A DNA stretch of 63,694 bases, taken from NCBI GenBank assembly GCA_020024475.1, contig JAHHTS010000001.1, positions 1-63,694 of the forward strand. Direction: 5' to 3'. Source of the DNA: Oscillospiraceae bacterium. GTDB lineage: Bacteria > Bacillota > Clostridia > Oscillospirales > Ruminococcaceae. Under the pieces are notes generated by a model. It was not told the DNA's origin and did not search any database. It was given only the letters and a program-made list of their open reading frames with translations. A program made the position numbers and the translations under genes. Of the stretch, positions 45,459 through 53,688 are shown one piece after another. Every line of letters begins with the position of its first letter. Within the stretch, counting starts at the first letter, position 1.

Positions 45459-46566
45459 AAATCATAGTCGTGTTACAGAGAGTGAAAAGAAAAGAAAAAA
45501 TAAAAGAGTAAAAAGAAATAGATTTATGGCAAAAGTATTTATCGTACTTTTTGTTATAGGTGCAGTCGCTTTTATAGGTGACAGATTTTTGAGCGGAATG
45601 TTAAATACAGGCGAAAAAATTGACAGTGATGTTAAAACAGCTAAAGAGCTTAAAGATGATGTAGTTAATATTCTTGTTTGTGGTATTGACTGGGATGAAA
45701 GTCGCTCATCGGCAAATACAGATGTTATCATATATGTTTCTTGTGATGTAAAGAATAAAAAAGTGTCAGCGTTCCAAATACCTAGAGATACTTATATAGG
45801 GGAAGAGTTAGGCGGCGGAGGAAAGATAAACTCTGTATACAGTCACGGTAAAAAAGAAAACCAAATAATGAATTTGGTTGATGTTATAAATAATAAACTC
45901 GGTTTACCAATAGATCATTATGTAACTCTTGATATGGAAGCATTTATATCAATGGTAGATGCTATTGATGATGGACTTGATATGTATGTGCCTTATCCAG
46001 TTACGTTAAAGGATAAAAATACTGGAAAAGAGGAGACTATTATTAAAGAGGCAGGATGGTATAAAGTTAATGGTTATCTTGCTGAAAAAATTGTAAGAAA
46101 TAGAAACTATCCAAACAGCGATGTTCAGCGTCTTGAAGTACAGAGCTATTTCTATGCATCATTGATTAAATATTTTACAGAAAATCTTAATGTAAGTGAT
46201 TTTATTAAGATTATGAGTCGATTTACTCAATATCTTACAACCGATATGCATTGGACAAGGATTGCATCTTTAGCACAGTTTGCATTTTCAGTTGAATATG
46301 AAAATATGGTAATTATCAAACCATCACTCCATGGTTATGATGTACTGAAGCCAGGAACTAAAAATCCTGTAAATGTTCTTGTTTGCGAAGAAGAACAGTG
46401 GGCAGAATATTTAAATGAGTATTGTCGTCCACATCAAAAGCCAAAATCAGCCGAGGAATTATCCATGCCAACAAACCCACCAGCAGGTGAAGTGACAAGA
46501 GATCATGGTGTTACAAATTCTTCTGTAATGACCATTGCTGATATTCTCAACAAAACTAAACAATAA
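45451..46566 (+). CDS. LytR-CpsA-Psr (LCP) family protein
   Basis: LCP enzymes attach teichoic acids or other glycopolymers to peptidoglycan on the outer face of the membrane. The 371 residues have a very basic N terminus, one transmembrane anchor (about 29-49), then the LCP domain: VNILVCGIDWDESRSSANTDVIIYV, FQIPRDTYIG, GGKINSVYSHG and KIVRNRNYPNSDVQRLEVQ. The C-terminal tail is Pro/Ser-rich. The start is set by GGAGG, 8 bases ahead of the ATG. Location between nadD-yqeK and rsfS is typical for clostridia. Confidence 0.92.
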   Translation: MAKNHSRVTESEKKRKNKRVKRNRFMAKVFIVLFVIGAVAFIGDRFLSGMLNTGEKIDSDVKTAKELKDDVVNILVCGIDWDESRSSANTDVIIYVSCDVKNKKVSAFQIPRDTYIGEELGGGGKINSVYSHGKKENQIMNLVDVINNKLGLPIDHYVTLDMEAFISMVDAIDDGLDMYVPYPVTLKDKNTGKEETIIKEAGWYKVNGYLAEKIVRNRNYPNSDVQRLEVQSYFYASLIKYFTENLNVSDFIKIMSRFTQYLTTDMHWTRIASLAQFAFSVEYENMVIIKPSLHGYDVLKPGTKNPVNVLVCEEEQWAEYLNEYCRPHQKPKSAEELSMPTNPPAGEVTRDHGVTNSSVMTIADILNKTKQ

Positions 46567-46693
46567 ATAAATTTTATATTGATTTTAGGCTAAAAAAGCC
46601 TTAAAATAAAAACATTCAACTAAAAACATTCATATTATAAATAAAATAATATGCGAAAAAATTTATTCGCAAATTTTACTACAAGGAGGAAAT

Positions 46694-47047
46694 ATGAAAG
46701 GTTTAGAACTATCCACAGCTATCGCTAAAATTTTGGACGCAAAGAAAGCACGAGAAGTAAAAGTGCTAAAAATTCAGGACCTAACAATAGTTACTGACTA
46801 TATTGTTATTGCAACTGGTACTTCAACTACACAGGTAAAAGCCCTGGCAGACGAGGTTGACTTTCAGCTAGAACAACAGTTTGGATTGCAACCAACTCGT
46901 GTTGAAGGATATGAGTCTAAAAACTGGATATTGATGGATTATGACACCGTTATTGTACATGTTTTCCACCCTGAGGCAAGAAATTATTATAACTTGGATA
47001 AACTGTGGGCTGACGGCGAAGAAATTACAATCGATTTTGAAAAATAA
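46694..47047 (+). CDS. rsfS: Ribosomal silencing factor RsfS
   Basis: RsfS binds L14 and blocks subunit joining when nutrients are scarce. The 117 residues show the family core IQDLTIVTDYIVIATGTSTTQVKALADEV, the EGYESKNWILMDYDTVIVHVFHPEAR segment and the YNLDKLW end. AAGGAGG precedes the ATG. It follows the LCP gene by 127 bases containing two weak hairpins, and leuS starts 39 bases later. Confidence 0.96.
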   Translation: MKGLELSTAIAKILDAKKAREVKVLKIQDLTIVTDYIVIATGTSTTQVKALADEVDFQLEQQFGLQPTRVEGYESKNWILMDYDTVIVHVFHPEARNYYNLDKLWADGEEITIDFEK

Positions 47048-47086
47048 TTTAATTAAAGTGCAATGCACATTAAAACGGAGAGTATA

Positions 47087-49486
47087 ATGAGATATGATTT
47101 TAAGGCCACAGAAGCAAAATGGCAGAAAATCTGGGATGAAGAAAAAACATTTAAAACAAAAGACGATAAAACAATGCCTAAATTTTATGGCTTGATTGAA
47201 TTTCCATATCCATCAGGTGCTGGACTGCATGTAGGACATCCACGTTCATACACTGCTATGGATATAATTTCAAGATATAAAAGAATGACAGGTCACAATG
47301 TAATGTTTACAATGGGCTGGGATGCTTTTGGTTTGCCTACTGAAAATTTTGCTATGAAAAACCACATTCATCCTGAAATTGTTACTAAAAATAATGTAGC
47401 AAGATTTAAAAGTCAATTGAAAAGTCTAGGCCTCTCATTTGACTGGGATAGAGAAATAAATACAACCGATAAAAATTACTATAAGTGGACACAATGGATT
47501 TTTCTTCAGCTTTATAAGCATGGTCTTGCTTATAAAAAGGAAATGAATGTAAATTGGTGTACAGGGTGTAAAGTTGTTCTCGCAAATGAAGAAGTTGTTA
47601 ATGGCGTTTGTGAGAGATGCGGTGGACAGGTTGTTCATAAGAATAAGAGCCAGTGGGTTCTTAAAATAACAGAATATGCTGATAAACTTATTGATGGGCT
47701 TGATACTGTTGATTTTATTCCACCTGTAATTGCACAGCAAAAAAATTGGATTGGTCGTTCAAAAGGTGCACAGGTTAAATTTAATACAACGGAAGGAAAT
47801 ATACTAGAAGTTTACACAACACGTCCAGATACGATTTATGGTGCCACATACATGGTTATTGCGCCTGAACATAAGTTTATTGAATTGTGGAAAGATAAAC
47901 TCACAAACTATGATGAAATTTTAGCTTATCGTGAAGCAGCAGCTAAAAAGAGCGATATGGAAAGAACAGAACTTTCTAAAGAAAAAACAGGTGTTGAACT
48001 TAAAGGTGTAAAAGCCATTAATCCACTTACTGAAAAAGAAATTCCTATATTTATTTCCGACTATGTTTTAGCAACATATGGTACAGGTGCTATTATGGCT
48101 GTTCCAGGACATGATGATAGAGACTGGGCGTTTGCAAAGAAATTTGATCTTCCAATTATAGAAGTTGTTACAGGAGGTAATGTAGAAGAAGCTGCTTTTA
48201 CTGATTGTAACACTGGGGTTATGGTAAATAGTGGAATTCTAAACGGAATGAAAGTTGAAGAAGCAAAAATAGCAATCATTAAATATCTTGAAGAAAATGG
48301 TATTGGTGTTGAAAAAACAAATTACAAGCTTCGTGACTGGATTTTCTCACGCCAGAGATACTGGGGAGAACCGATTCCAATGATTTACTGTGATAAATGT
48401 GGGTGGCAGCCAGTTCCAGAAGATCAGTTGCCACTTGTGCTTCCAGAACTTACAGATTATGAACCAACAGGAGAAGGTGAAAGTCCACTTGCTAGATGTA
48501 CAGATTGGGTAAATACAACTTGTCCTCATTGTGGTGGTCATGCAAGACGCGAAACAGACACAATGCCACAATGGGCTGGATCATCATGGTACTATTTAAG
48601 ATATATAGACCCACATAATAATCAAGCACTAGCTGATTGGGACGAAATGAAATATTGGCTGCCAGTTGATTGGTATAATGGCGGTATGGAACATACTACA
48701 CTTCACCTTCTGTATTCACGCTTTTGGCATAAATTTTTATATGATATTGGTGTTGTACCGACATCTGAACCATATGCTAAAAGAACATCTCATGGTATGA
48801 TTCTTGGCGAAAATGGCGATAAAATGAGCAAGAGTCGTGGTAATGTCGTTAATCCGGATGATATTGTAGCTGAATACGGTGCAGATACATTTAGACTTTA
48901 TGAAATGTTTATGGGAGATTTTGAAAAGGCTGCACCATGGAGTAATAATTCAATCAAAGGTTGCTCACGTTTTCTTGACAGAGTGTGGAATATGCAAGAA
49001 ATGGTTTCTGATGGGAAAGGTTATTCAGAAGATTTTGAAGTAAAATTCAATAAACTGATTAAAAAAGTTTCAGAAGACATAATGACACTGAGATTTAATA
49101 CAGCTATTGCAGCGATGATGTCTATGGTAAACGATATTTATGCAAAAGGTAGCATTACAAAGGATGAACTTAGAACATTTATTCTTTTACTCAGTCCATT
49201 TGCACCTCATATGGCTGAAGAAATGTGGCAGCTTCAGGGGAACAAAGGACTTGCCTCATTAGCTGAATGGCCAAAATATGATGAGTCAAAATGTGTTGAT
49301 TCTACAATCGAAGTGCCAGTACAGGTTAATGGTAAACTCAGGGGGAAAATTATAGTTGCAGCTGATACAGATAAAGATAATATTATTTTAAAAGCTATGG
49401 ATACAGTTGCAGAACATATAAATGGAAAAGTTGTTGTAAAGCAGATTTATGTTCCTGGCAGAATGGTTAACATTGTTGTTAGATAG
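47087..49486 (+). CDS. leuS: Leucyl-tRNA synthetase
   Basis: This class I synthetase charges tRNA-Leu. The 799 residues show YPSGAGLHVGHPRSYTAMD (HIGH region, about residue 44), a zinc-type segment CTGCKVVLANEEVVNGVCERCGG, the CP1 editing domain (YTTRPDTIYGATYMVIAPEH to GHDDRDWAFAKKF), GDKMSKSRGN and the C-terminal VQVNGKLRGKIIV. Length is normal for bacterial LeuRS. I start at 47087 after CGGAGAG; no T-box precedes it, unlike aspS and ileS here. Confidence 0.97.
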   Translation: MRYDFKATEAKWQKIWDEEKTFKTKDDKTMPKFYGLIEFPYPSGAGLHVGHPRSYTAMDIISRYKRMTGHNVMFTMGWDAFGLPTENFAMKNHIHPEIVTKNNVARFKSQLKSLGLSFDWDREINTTDKNYYKWTQWIFLQLYKHGLAYKKEMNVNWCTGCKVVLANEEVVNGVCERCGGQVVHKNKSQWVLKITEYADKLIDGLDTVDFIPPVIAQQKNWIGRSKGAQVKFNTTEGNILEVYTTRPDTIYGATYMVIAPEHKFIELWKDKLTNYDEILAYREAAAKKSDMERTELSKEKTGVELKGVKAINPLTEKEIPIFISDYVLATYGTGAIMAVPGHDDRDWAFAKKFDLPIIEVVTGGNVEEAAFTDCNTGVMVNSGILNGMKVEEAKIAIIKYLEENGIGVEKTNYKLRDWIFSRQRYWGEPIPMIYCDKCGWQPVPEDQLPLVLPELTDYEPTGEGESPLARCTDWVNTTCPHCGGHARRETDTMPQWAGSSWYYLRYIDPHNNQALADWDEMKYWLPVDWYNGGMEHTTLHLLYSRFWHKFLYDIGVVPTSEPYAKRTSHGMILGENGDKMSKSRGNVVNPDDIVAEYGADTFRLYEMFMGDFEKAAPWSNNSIKGCSRFLDRVWNMQEMVSDGKGYSEDFEVKFNKLIKKVSEDIMTLRFNTAIAAMMSMVNDIYAKGSITKDELRTFILLLSPFAPHMAEEMWQLQGNKGLASLAEWPKYDESKCVDSTIEVPVQVNGKLRGKIIVAADTDKDNIILKAMDTVAEHINGKVVVKQIYVPGRMVNIVVR

Positions 49487-49504
49487 TTTAATTCTACATC
49501 AAGG

Positions 49505-49527
49505 CGCAAAATTAATTTTGTTTTGCG
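49505..49527 (+). terminator. Weak terminator after leuS
   Basis: CGCAAAA (49505-49511) pairs with TTTTGCG (49521-49527) and is followed by TTT only, 18 bases after the leuS stop. It probably separates leuS from the rpsU promoter. Confidence 0.55.
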
Positions 49528-49599
49528 TTTAACAATACATACAGATTTACATAAATGTTGAAAATATCAATATTTTCCCATCAAGAAACAAAGTTTTTA

Positions 49600-49628
49600 T
49601 TGACAATTCAGTGTATTATCTGTATAAT
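49600..49628 (+). promoter_or_regulatory. Promoter of rpsU
   Basis: TTGACA (49600-49605) and TATAAT (49623-49628) are both perfect and 17 bases apart, so rpsU has a strong promoter of its own. Confidence 0.9.
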
Positions 49629-49638
49629 TGATTTGTGA

Positions 49639-49660
49639 TGTCCAAGGTAACAGTTGGACA
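49639..49660 (+). promoter_or_regulatory. Hairpin in the rpsU 5' leader
   Basis: TGTCCAA pairs with TTGGACA around the loop GGTAACAG. It starts about at the expected transcription start and 34 bases before the rpsU start codon. It may be a binding site for S21 or only a 5' stabiliser; no T run follows, so it is not a terminator. Confidence 0.55.
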
Positions 49661-49693
49661 AATTAGAGCAAAAAGCGCAAGGGAGTGAAAAAG

Positions 49694-49870
49694 ATGTCAG
49701 AAATTAGAGTTAAAGATAATGAATCATTGGATTCAGCACTTCGTCGCTTTAAGCGTTCATGTGCAAAATCAGGCGTTCTTGCAGAAGTTCGCAAACGTGA
49801 ACATTACGAAAAACCATCCGTAAAACGCAAGAAAAAAGCTGAAGCAGCTCGTAAACGTAAATATAAATAA
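49694..49870 (+). CDS. rpsU: 30S ribosomal protein S21
   Basis: The 58-residue basic protein matches S21: EIRVKDNESLDSALRRFKRSCAKSGVL, REHYEKPSVKRKKKAEAARKRK. S21 helps the 30S subunit bind mRNA near the anti-Shine-Dalgarno. GGGAGTG precedes the ATG. It is transcribed alone from a strong promoter and stopped by the hairpin at 49904. Confidence 0.96.
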   Translation: MSEIRVKDNESLDSALRRFKRSCAKSGVLAEVRKREHYEKPSVKRKKKAEAARKRKYK

Positions 49871-49903
49871 TATATTTGCAGCGGCTTTGTGATTTAAACT
49901 TTT

Positions 49904-49927
49904 AGCGGACTTGCTTTTGAGTCCGCT
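49904..49927 (+). terminator. Terminator after rpsU
   Basis: AGCGGACT / AGTCCGCT, an 8-bp stem with an 8-base loop, is followed by TTTT about 34 bases after the stop. Confidence 0.85.
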
Positions 49928-49954
49928 TTTTGTTTATAAAGACTGAAAAGAAAA

Positions 49955-49982
49955 CTCCTGTATACCATTTGGTGTACAGGAG
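49955..49982 (-). terminator. Terminator after the PflX-like gene
   Basis: CTCCTGTATACC pairs with GGTGTACAGGAG (one T-G pair) around ATTT. The minus-strand transcript runs into TTTTCTTTTC; the plus strand has TTTTTT, so it may be bidirectional. Confidence 0.8.
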
Positions 49983-50040
49983 ATTTTTTGTATTGGGTTA
50001 ATAATGTGATTTGTCAGAAAATAAACTTTTGATATTATAG

Positions 50041-50928
50041 TTATTCAACACCCTCAAGGTCGAATGGTGGTATAAAGCTTTCACTTGCAGATTCTTCTTC
50101 TTGCAAAAAGCCATTTTCAAGACCTAAGTCAATAGCATAATCTACTACTGAATTATACTCATCCCAAGTAAGTTTTCTATCAATTTCAGGATAATCACAT
50201 AGGTTAGTGCAAGGTGTATATTGGCTCATAATACTTATGAAAATATTTTCGCCATATTTTTCATAAAGATATTTAATTATATCTTTTGCACCTTGAACTT
50301 GTCCAGGAAGAACAAGATGTCTTACAATAACACCTTTTTGGATAATTCCATTTTCATCAAAAACGCAGTTTGGTTGCTGCCTTATCATTTCATCAATAGC
50401 AGCCTTTGCGTATTCAGCATAATTATTAGCTTTTGAATATCTTTCAGCAACATTATTATCAATATATTTGAAGTCTGGCAGCCATATATCAATAATTTCT
50501 TCAAGTTCTTTAAGCGTTTCCACTTTTTCGTAGCTGCTGGTATTATAAACTATTGGCAATTTTAATCCTTTTGATTTAGCAAGTTTGACAGCGTTTATAA
50601 TTTGTTTAGTATAATGAGTAGGGGTAACTAGATTTATGTTAAGGGCTCCTTTTGATTGAAGTTCAAGAAATATTTCTGCTAGTCTTTCAATAGTTATTTC
50701 TTTGCCAAATCCGTTAGTAGATATCGCTTTGTTTTGGCAGAAAACACATTTCATATTACAACCAGAAAAGAAAACTGTACCACTGCCATCTTCTCCACTT
50801 ATACAAGGCTCTTCCCACATATGAAGAGCAGCACGAGAAATTTTAACTTTTTCGTACATTCCGCAAAATCCTTTTGTTTGTTTTCTATCAACATTACAGT
50901 TTCTAGGACAAATATTGCATATACTCAT
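50041..50928 (-). CDS. PflX-like radical SAM protein
   Basis: The 295 residues begin with a cysteine-rich segment CNICPRNCNVDRKQTKGFCG, followed by the radical-SAM cluster motif FFSGCNMKCVFCQNKAIS. NLVTPTHYTKQII, IVYNTSSYE and IWLPDFKYID complete the pattern of COG1313, proteins similar to pyruvate formate-lyase activating enzyme. No glycyl-radical partner is nearby, and the target is unknown. It starts 2 bases after exoA, forming a two-gene operon. Confidence 0.87.
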   Translation of the reverse strand: MSICNICPRNCNVDRKQTKGFCGMYEKVKISRAALHMWEEPCISGEDGSGTVFFSGCNMKCVFCQNKAISTNGFGKEITIERLAEIFLELQSKGALNINLVTPTHYTKQIINAVKLAKSKGLKLPIVYNTSSYEKVETLKELEEIIDIWLPDFKYIDNNVAERYSKANNYAEYAKAAIDEMIRQQPNCVFDENGIIQKGVIVRHLVLPGQVQGAKDIIKYLYEKYGENIFISIMSQYTPCTNLCDYPEIDRKLTWDEYNSVVDYAIDLGLENGFLQEEESASESFIPPFDLEGVE

Positions 50929-50930
50929 AA

Positions 50931-51683
50931 TTAAATATTTAACTCCAAAATAACAGGACAGTGATCGCTGCCAAAAATATCACTGCGTATTTTGACATCA
51001 GTAATATCGCTTTTAATAGAATCGGAAATAACAAAGTAGTCTATACGCCAACCAGCATTTTTCGCTCTAGAATTAAAACGATAACTCCACCAACTATATG
51101 CACCTTCAAGCGCTGGATTAAGATAACGAAATGTGTCTATATGTCCTGAGCTGAGAAGTTGCGTAAACTTTTCTCTCTCTTGATCAGAAAATCCAGGGTT
51201 GTTACGGTTAGTCTTTGGATTTTTTAGGTCAATTTCATTATGTGCCACATTTAAATCTCCGCATAGAATAACTGGTTTTGATTTTTCTAGTTTTAGTATG
51301 TAAGTTCTCAATTTATCTTCATAATCCATGCGATAATCAATTCTTGTAAGATTTTCTTTACTGTTAGGAGTATATGAATTTATGAGATAAAAATTTTCAT
51401 ATTCAAGTGTTATAAGTCTTCCTTCATCATCAACATAGTTATCCATTCCAAAAGAAACAGAGAGTGGTTTATGTTTTGTGAAGATTGCTGTACCAGAATA
51501 TCCTTTTTTTTCAGCACTGTTCCAGTATTGTTCATAACCAGGCAAATTAATTTCTATTTGATGGGGTTGCAGTTTTATTTCCTGAATACAGAAAAAATCA
51601 GCATCTTCATTATAAAAAAAATCCATAAAGCCTTTGCCTATGCAGGCACGAAGACCATTGACATTCCAAGATATAAATTTCAT
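50931..51683 (-). CDS. exoA: Exodeoxyribonuclease III / AP endonuclease
   Basis: This enzyme cuts the DNA backbone at abasic sites and removes 3' blocks in base excision repair. The 250 residues show FISWNVNGLRACIGKGF, IQEIKLQPHQI (metal Glu), LCGDLNVAHNEIDLKNPK, WRIDYFVIS and FGSDHCPVILEL (catalytic Asp-His). Length is typical for the bacterial Xth family. It is first in the operon with the PflX-like gene. Confidence 0.96.
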   Translation of the reverse strand: MKFISWNVNGLRACIGKGFMDFFYNEDADFFCIQEIKLQPHQIEINLPGYEQYWNSAEKKGYSGTAIFTKHKPLSVSFGMDNYVDDEGRLITLEYENFYLINSYTPNSKENLTRIDYRMDYEDKLRTYILKLEKSKPVILCGDLNVAHNEIDLKNPKTNRNNPGFSDQEREKFTQLLSSGHIDTFRYLNPALEGAYSWWSYRFNSRAKNAGWRIDYFVISDSIKSDITDVKIRSDIFGSDHCPVILELNI

Positions 51684-51817
51684 AAAATACTTCCTTTTTT
51701 ATTTTTTAATTATACTATACAATACACAATTTTTTCAATATTGTTATTCTTGAATTAAACTATTATATGTGATACTATTGTAAATAATTTATTAAATGTT
51801 TAATAGGAGAATTTATT

Positions 51818-52240
51818 ATGGGAGTACCAAGTGAATGCAAAGCAGGTGTTGCCGAAATCCTCACCTACAAACCTTATTTTGAAAATGTTAAAGATGACGA
51901 GATTTGTCGCAAATACACAGAAGAACTTGCTGAGGATGGCACTATGCCAGTTACAAGTCTTTTATATCGGAACCCAATACTAGGATTTATTGAAGATGCA
52001 TATGTTGCAAATATTCTCGAACCAAAATATATTGACATAATGAACAATGAAATGAATGGCGAGATTGAACTTGAAGTTATAATTTATGGTTTAGAGCAGG
52101 CAAGCTATCAGCTTACAATGGCAGTATTGACATGTATAATTAGACAAGAACAATATTGTCAGGGATTATGGGAAATAGCAACAAAAGAAAAATGGTTTCT
52201 TAAAATACTTGAAAGACTAGAAGTTCTTATGAAAGAATAA
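51818..52240 (+). CDS. Small conserved hypothetical protein (tentatively DUF6508-like)
   Basis: The 140-residue soluble protein has no signal or membrane segment. The C-terminal half, LTMAVLTCIIRQEQYCQGLWEIATKEKWFLKILERLEVLM, resembles the conserved Arg-Glu-x-(F/Y)-Cys-x-Gly segment that I associate with DUF6508, but this is a recollection and not a search result. The N-terminal half, with a MPVTSLLYRNPILGFIEDAYV segment, is undetermined. TAGGAG lies before the ATG. It is alone between convergent and divergent neighbours and has its own terminator. Confidence 0.6.
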   Translation: MGVPSECKAGVAEILTYKPYFENVKDDEICRKYTEELAEDGTMPVTSLLYRNPILGFIEDAYVANILEPKYIDIMNNEMNGEIELEVIIYGLEQASYQLTMAVLTCIIRQEQYCQGLWEIATKEKWFLKILERLEVLMKE

Positions 52241-52245
52241 TTTTT

Positions 52246-52265
52246 ACCGCCGTATATACGACGGT
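52246..52265 (+). terminator. Terminator after the small hypothetical gene
   Basis: ACCG-CGTA pairs with TACG-CGGT around a short loop, with one C-A mismatch in the stem, followed by TTTTATTTTTTT. Confidence 0.7.
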
Positions 52266-52348
52266 TTTATTTTTTTATTTTTTTTCTTGCAAAAATTCAT
52301 TTGTAGATTTATTATATGCGTATGATAAAAATAAAAAGGAGACCGGTT

Positions 52349-53521
52349 ATGAATTACTGTGAAAAATCAAAACAAATATTTGAATATGTACAAAATTTAA
52401 GAAGGACAATTCATACCTGGGCTGAAATAGGATTTGAATTGCCAAAAACTGTTGAACTTGTAGAAAAAGAACTTACAGATATGGGAATAAAACATTATAG
52501 AGTAGGTAAATCAGGCGTGTGTGGAATTATAGGTAAAGGCGAAAAATGTGTTTTACTTCGTGCAGATATGGATGCTCTACCTATGAAAGAAACCACAGGG
52601 CTGCCTTTTGCAAGTTGTGGGAATGGCACACATAGTTGTGGACATGATTGCCACACAGCTATGTTGCTTGGGGCAGCTAAACTTCTTAAAGAGAATGAGG
52701 AAAATCTTAAAGGTACAGTCAAGCTTATGTTTCAACCCGCTGAAGAAGAGCTTGCTGGGGCACTAGACATGATTGAAAATGGAATACTAGAGAATCCAAA
52801 ACCTAATGTTGCGTTTGCAACTCATATCATGGTTGGACTTAGTGGTAGCACTGTAGGAACAGTAAGATATTCTAAGGGAACAGCATTATATTCCGGTGAT
52901 GCAATTAAAATCGATATTACTGGTAAATCAGCGCATGGCTCATCATCTTATTTGGGTGTTGATGCCATAAATATTGCGGCTCATATTATAGTTGCTTTGA
53001 ATGAGATTATATCTAGAGAAATTCCAAGTGATGAGCATTCTGTTGTGCTTGTAGGTAAAATGTATGGTGGAGATACTGTAAATACTACAGCGGGTAAAGC
53101 AACACTAGAAGTTTCTGTAAGAGCACAGACACAAGAAAAAAGAGAGTTTCTTAAAAAGAGAGTTAAAGAAATTAGTGAAAGTGTTGCAATGACATTTAGG
53201 GGAAAAGCTGATGTACAGTTTGTTTATGGAATGCCTCCGCTATACTGTGATGAAAAAGTAGCTGAAGATGCTGATAGATACATAAAACAATTGGGATATC
53301 AGCCAATATGTGTTCCTACCTCAAATGGAACTGAAGATTTTACCGCAGTTGCACAACGTGTACCCTCGGTTATGCTAAATTTGGGTGCGGGTAGTATAGA
53401 AGAAGGCAACATATATACACTTCACAATTCATCAATGATTGTGGATGAAAATGTATTATCAGTAGGTGTATCAATATATTGCCAATGTGCGACTGAATGG
53501 TTAAATGAAAATAGTATTTAA
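52349..53521 (+). CDS. M20 family amidohydrolase, second copy
   Basis: The 390 residues belong to the same M20D family as the gene at 2173-3339: LRADMDALPMKETTGLPF, HSCGHDCHTAMLLGAAKLL, FQPAEEELAGA (catalytic Glu), GKSAHGSSSYLGVDAI in the lid domain, and TSNGTEDFTAVA. The two copies are clearly divergent, so they are not a recent duplication. It hydrolyses an amide, probably an N-acyl amino acid or dipeptide. I start at 52349 after AAAGGAGA. The next gene, an MFS carrier, has its own promoter. Confidence 0.9.
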   Translation: MNYCEKSKQIFEYVQNLRRTIHTWAEIGFELPKTVELVEKELTDMGIKHYRVGKSGVCGIIGKGEKCVLLRADMDALPMKETTGLPFASCGNGTHSCGHDCHTAMLLGAAKLLKENEENLKGTVKLMFQPAEEELAGALDMIENGILENPKPNVAFATHIMVGLSGSTVGTVRYSKGTALYSGDAIKIDITGKSAHGSSSYLGVDAINIAAHIIVALNEIISREIPSDEHSVVLVGKMYGGDTVNTTAGKATLEVSVRAQTQEKREFLKKRVKEISESVAMTFRGKADVQFVYGMPPLYCDEKVAEDADRYIKQLGYQPICVPTSNGTEDFTAVAQRVPSVMLNLGAGSIEEGNIYTLHNSSMIVDENVLSVGVSIYCQCATEWLNENSI

Positions 53522-53600
53522 TAAATCTAAATAAAAAATCAATATCAAATCGGTTTTTTTATTTTTACTAATGTAATATAAAGTCGATTTAAATTTAACA

Positions 53601-53629
53601 TTGATTAAAGTTGACAGATATTGTATAAT
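53601..53629 (+). promoter_or_regulatory. Promoter of the OFA-type MFS gene
   Basis: TTGATT (53601-53606) and TATAAT (53624-53629) are 17 bases apart. A perfect TTGACA lies within the spacer at 53611 but is too close to the -10 to be the partner. Confidence 0.7.
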
Positions 53630-53688
53630 TATAATTTGTAGGGTAAATTAGCTAGCTTGCTAAAATATAAAAATAAAAAGGTGAAATT

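Noticed and set aside
46567..46693. Terminator or riboswitch between the LCP gene and rsfS
   Set aside because: AGGCT/AGCCT and TGCGAA/TTCGCA hairpins are short and have no proper T run; the gap is small and looks like simple spacer.
47048..47086. T-box before leuS
   Set aside because: Only 39 bases separate rsfS and leuS, too short for a T-box, and no T-box sequence is present.
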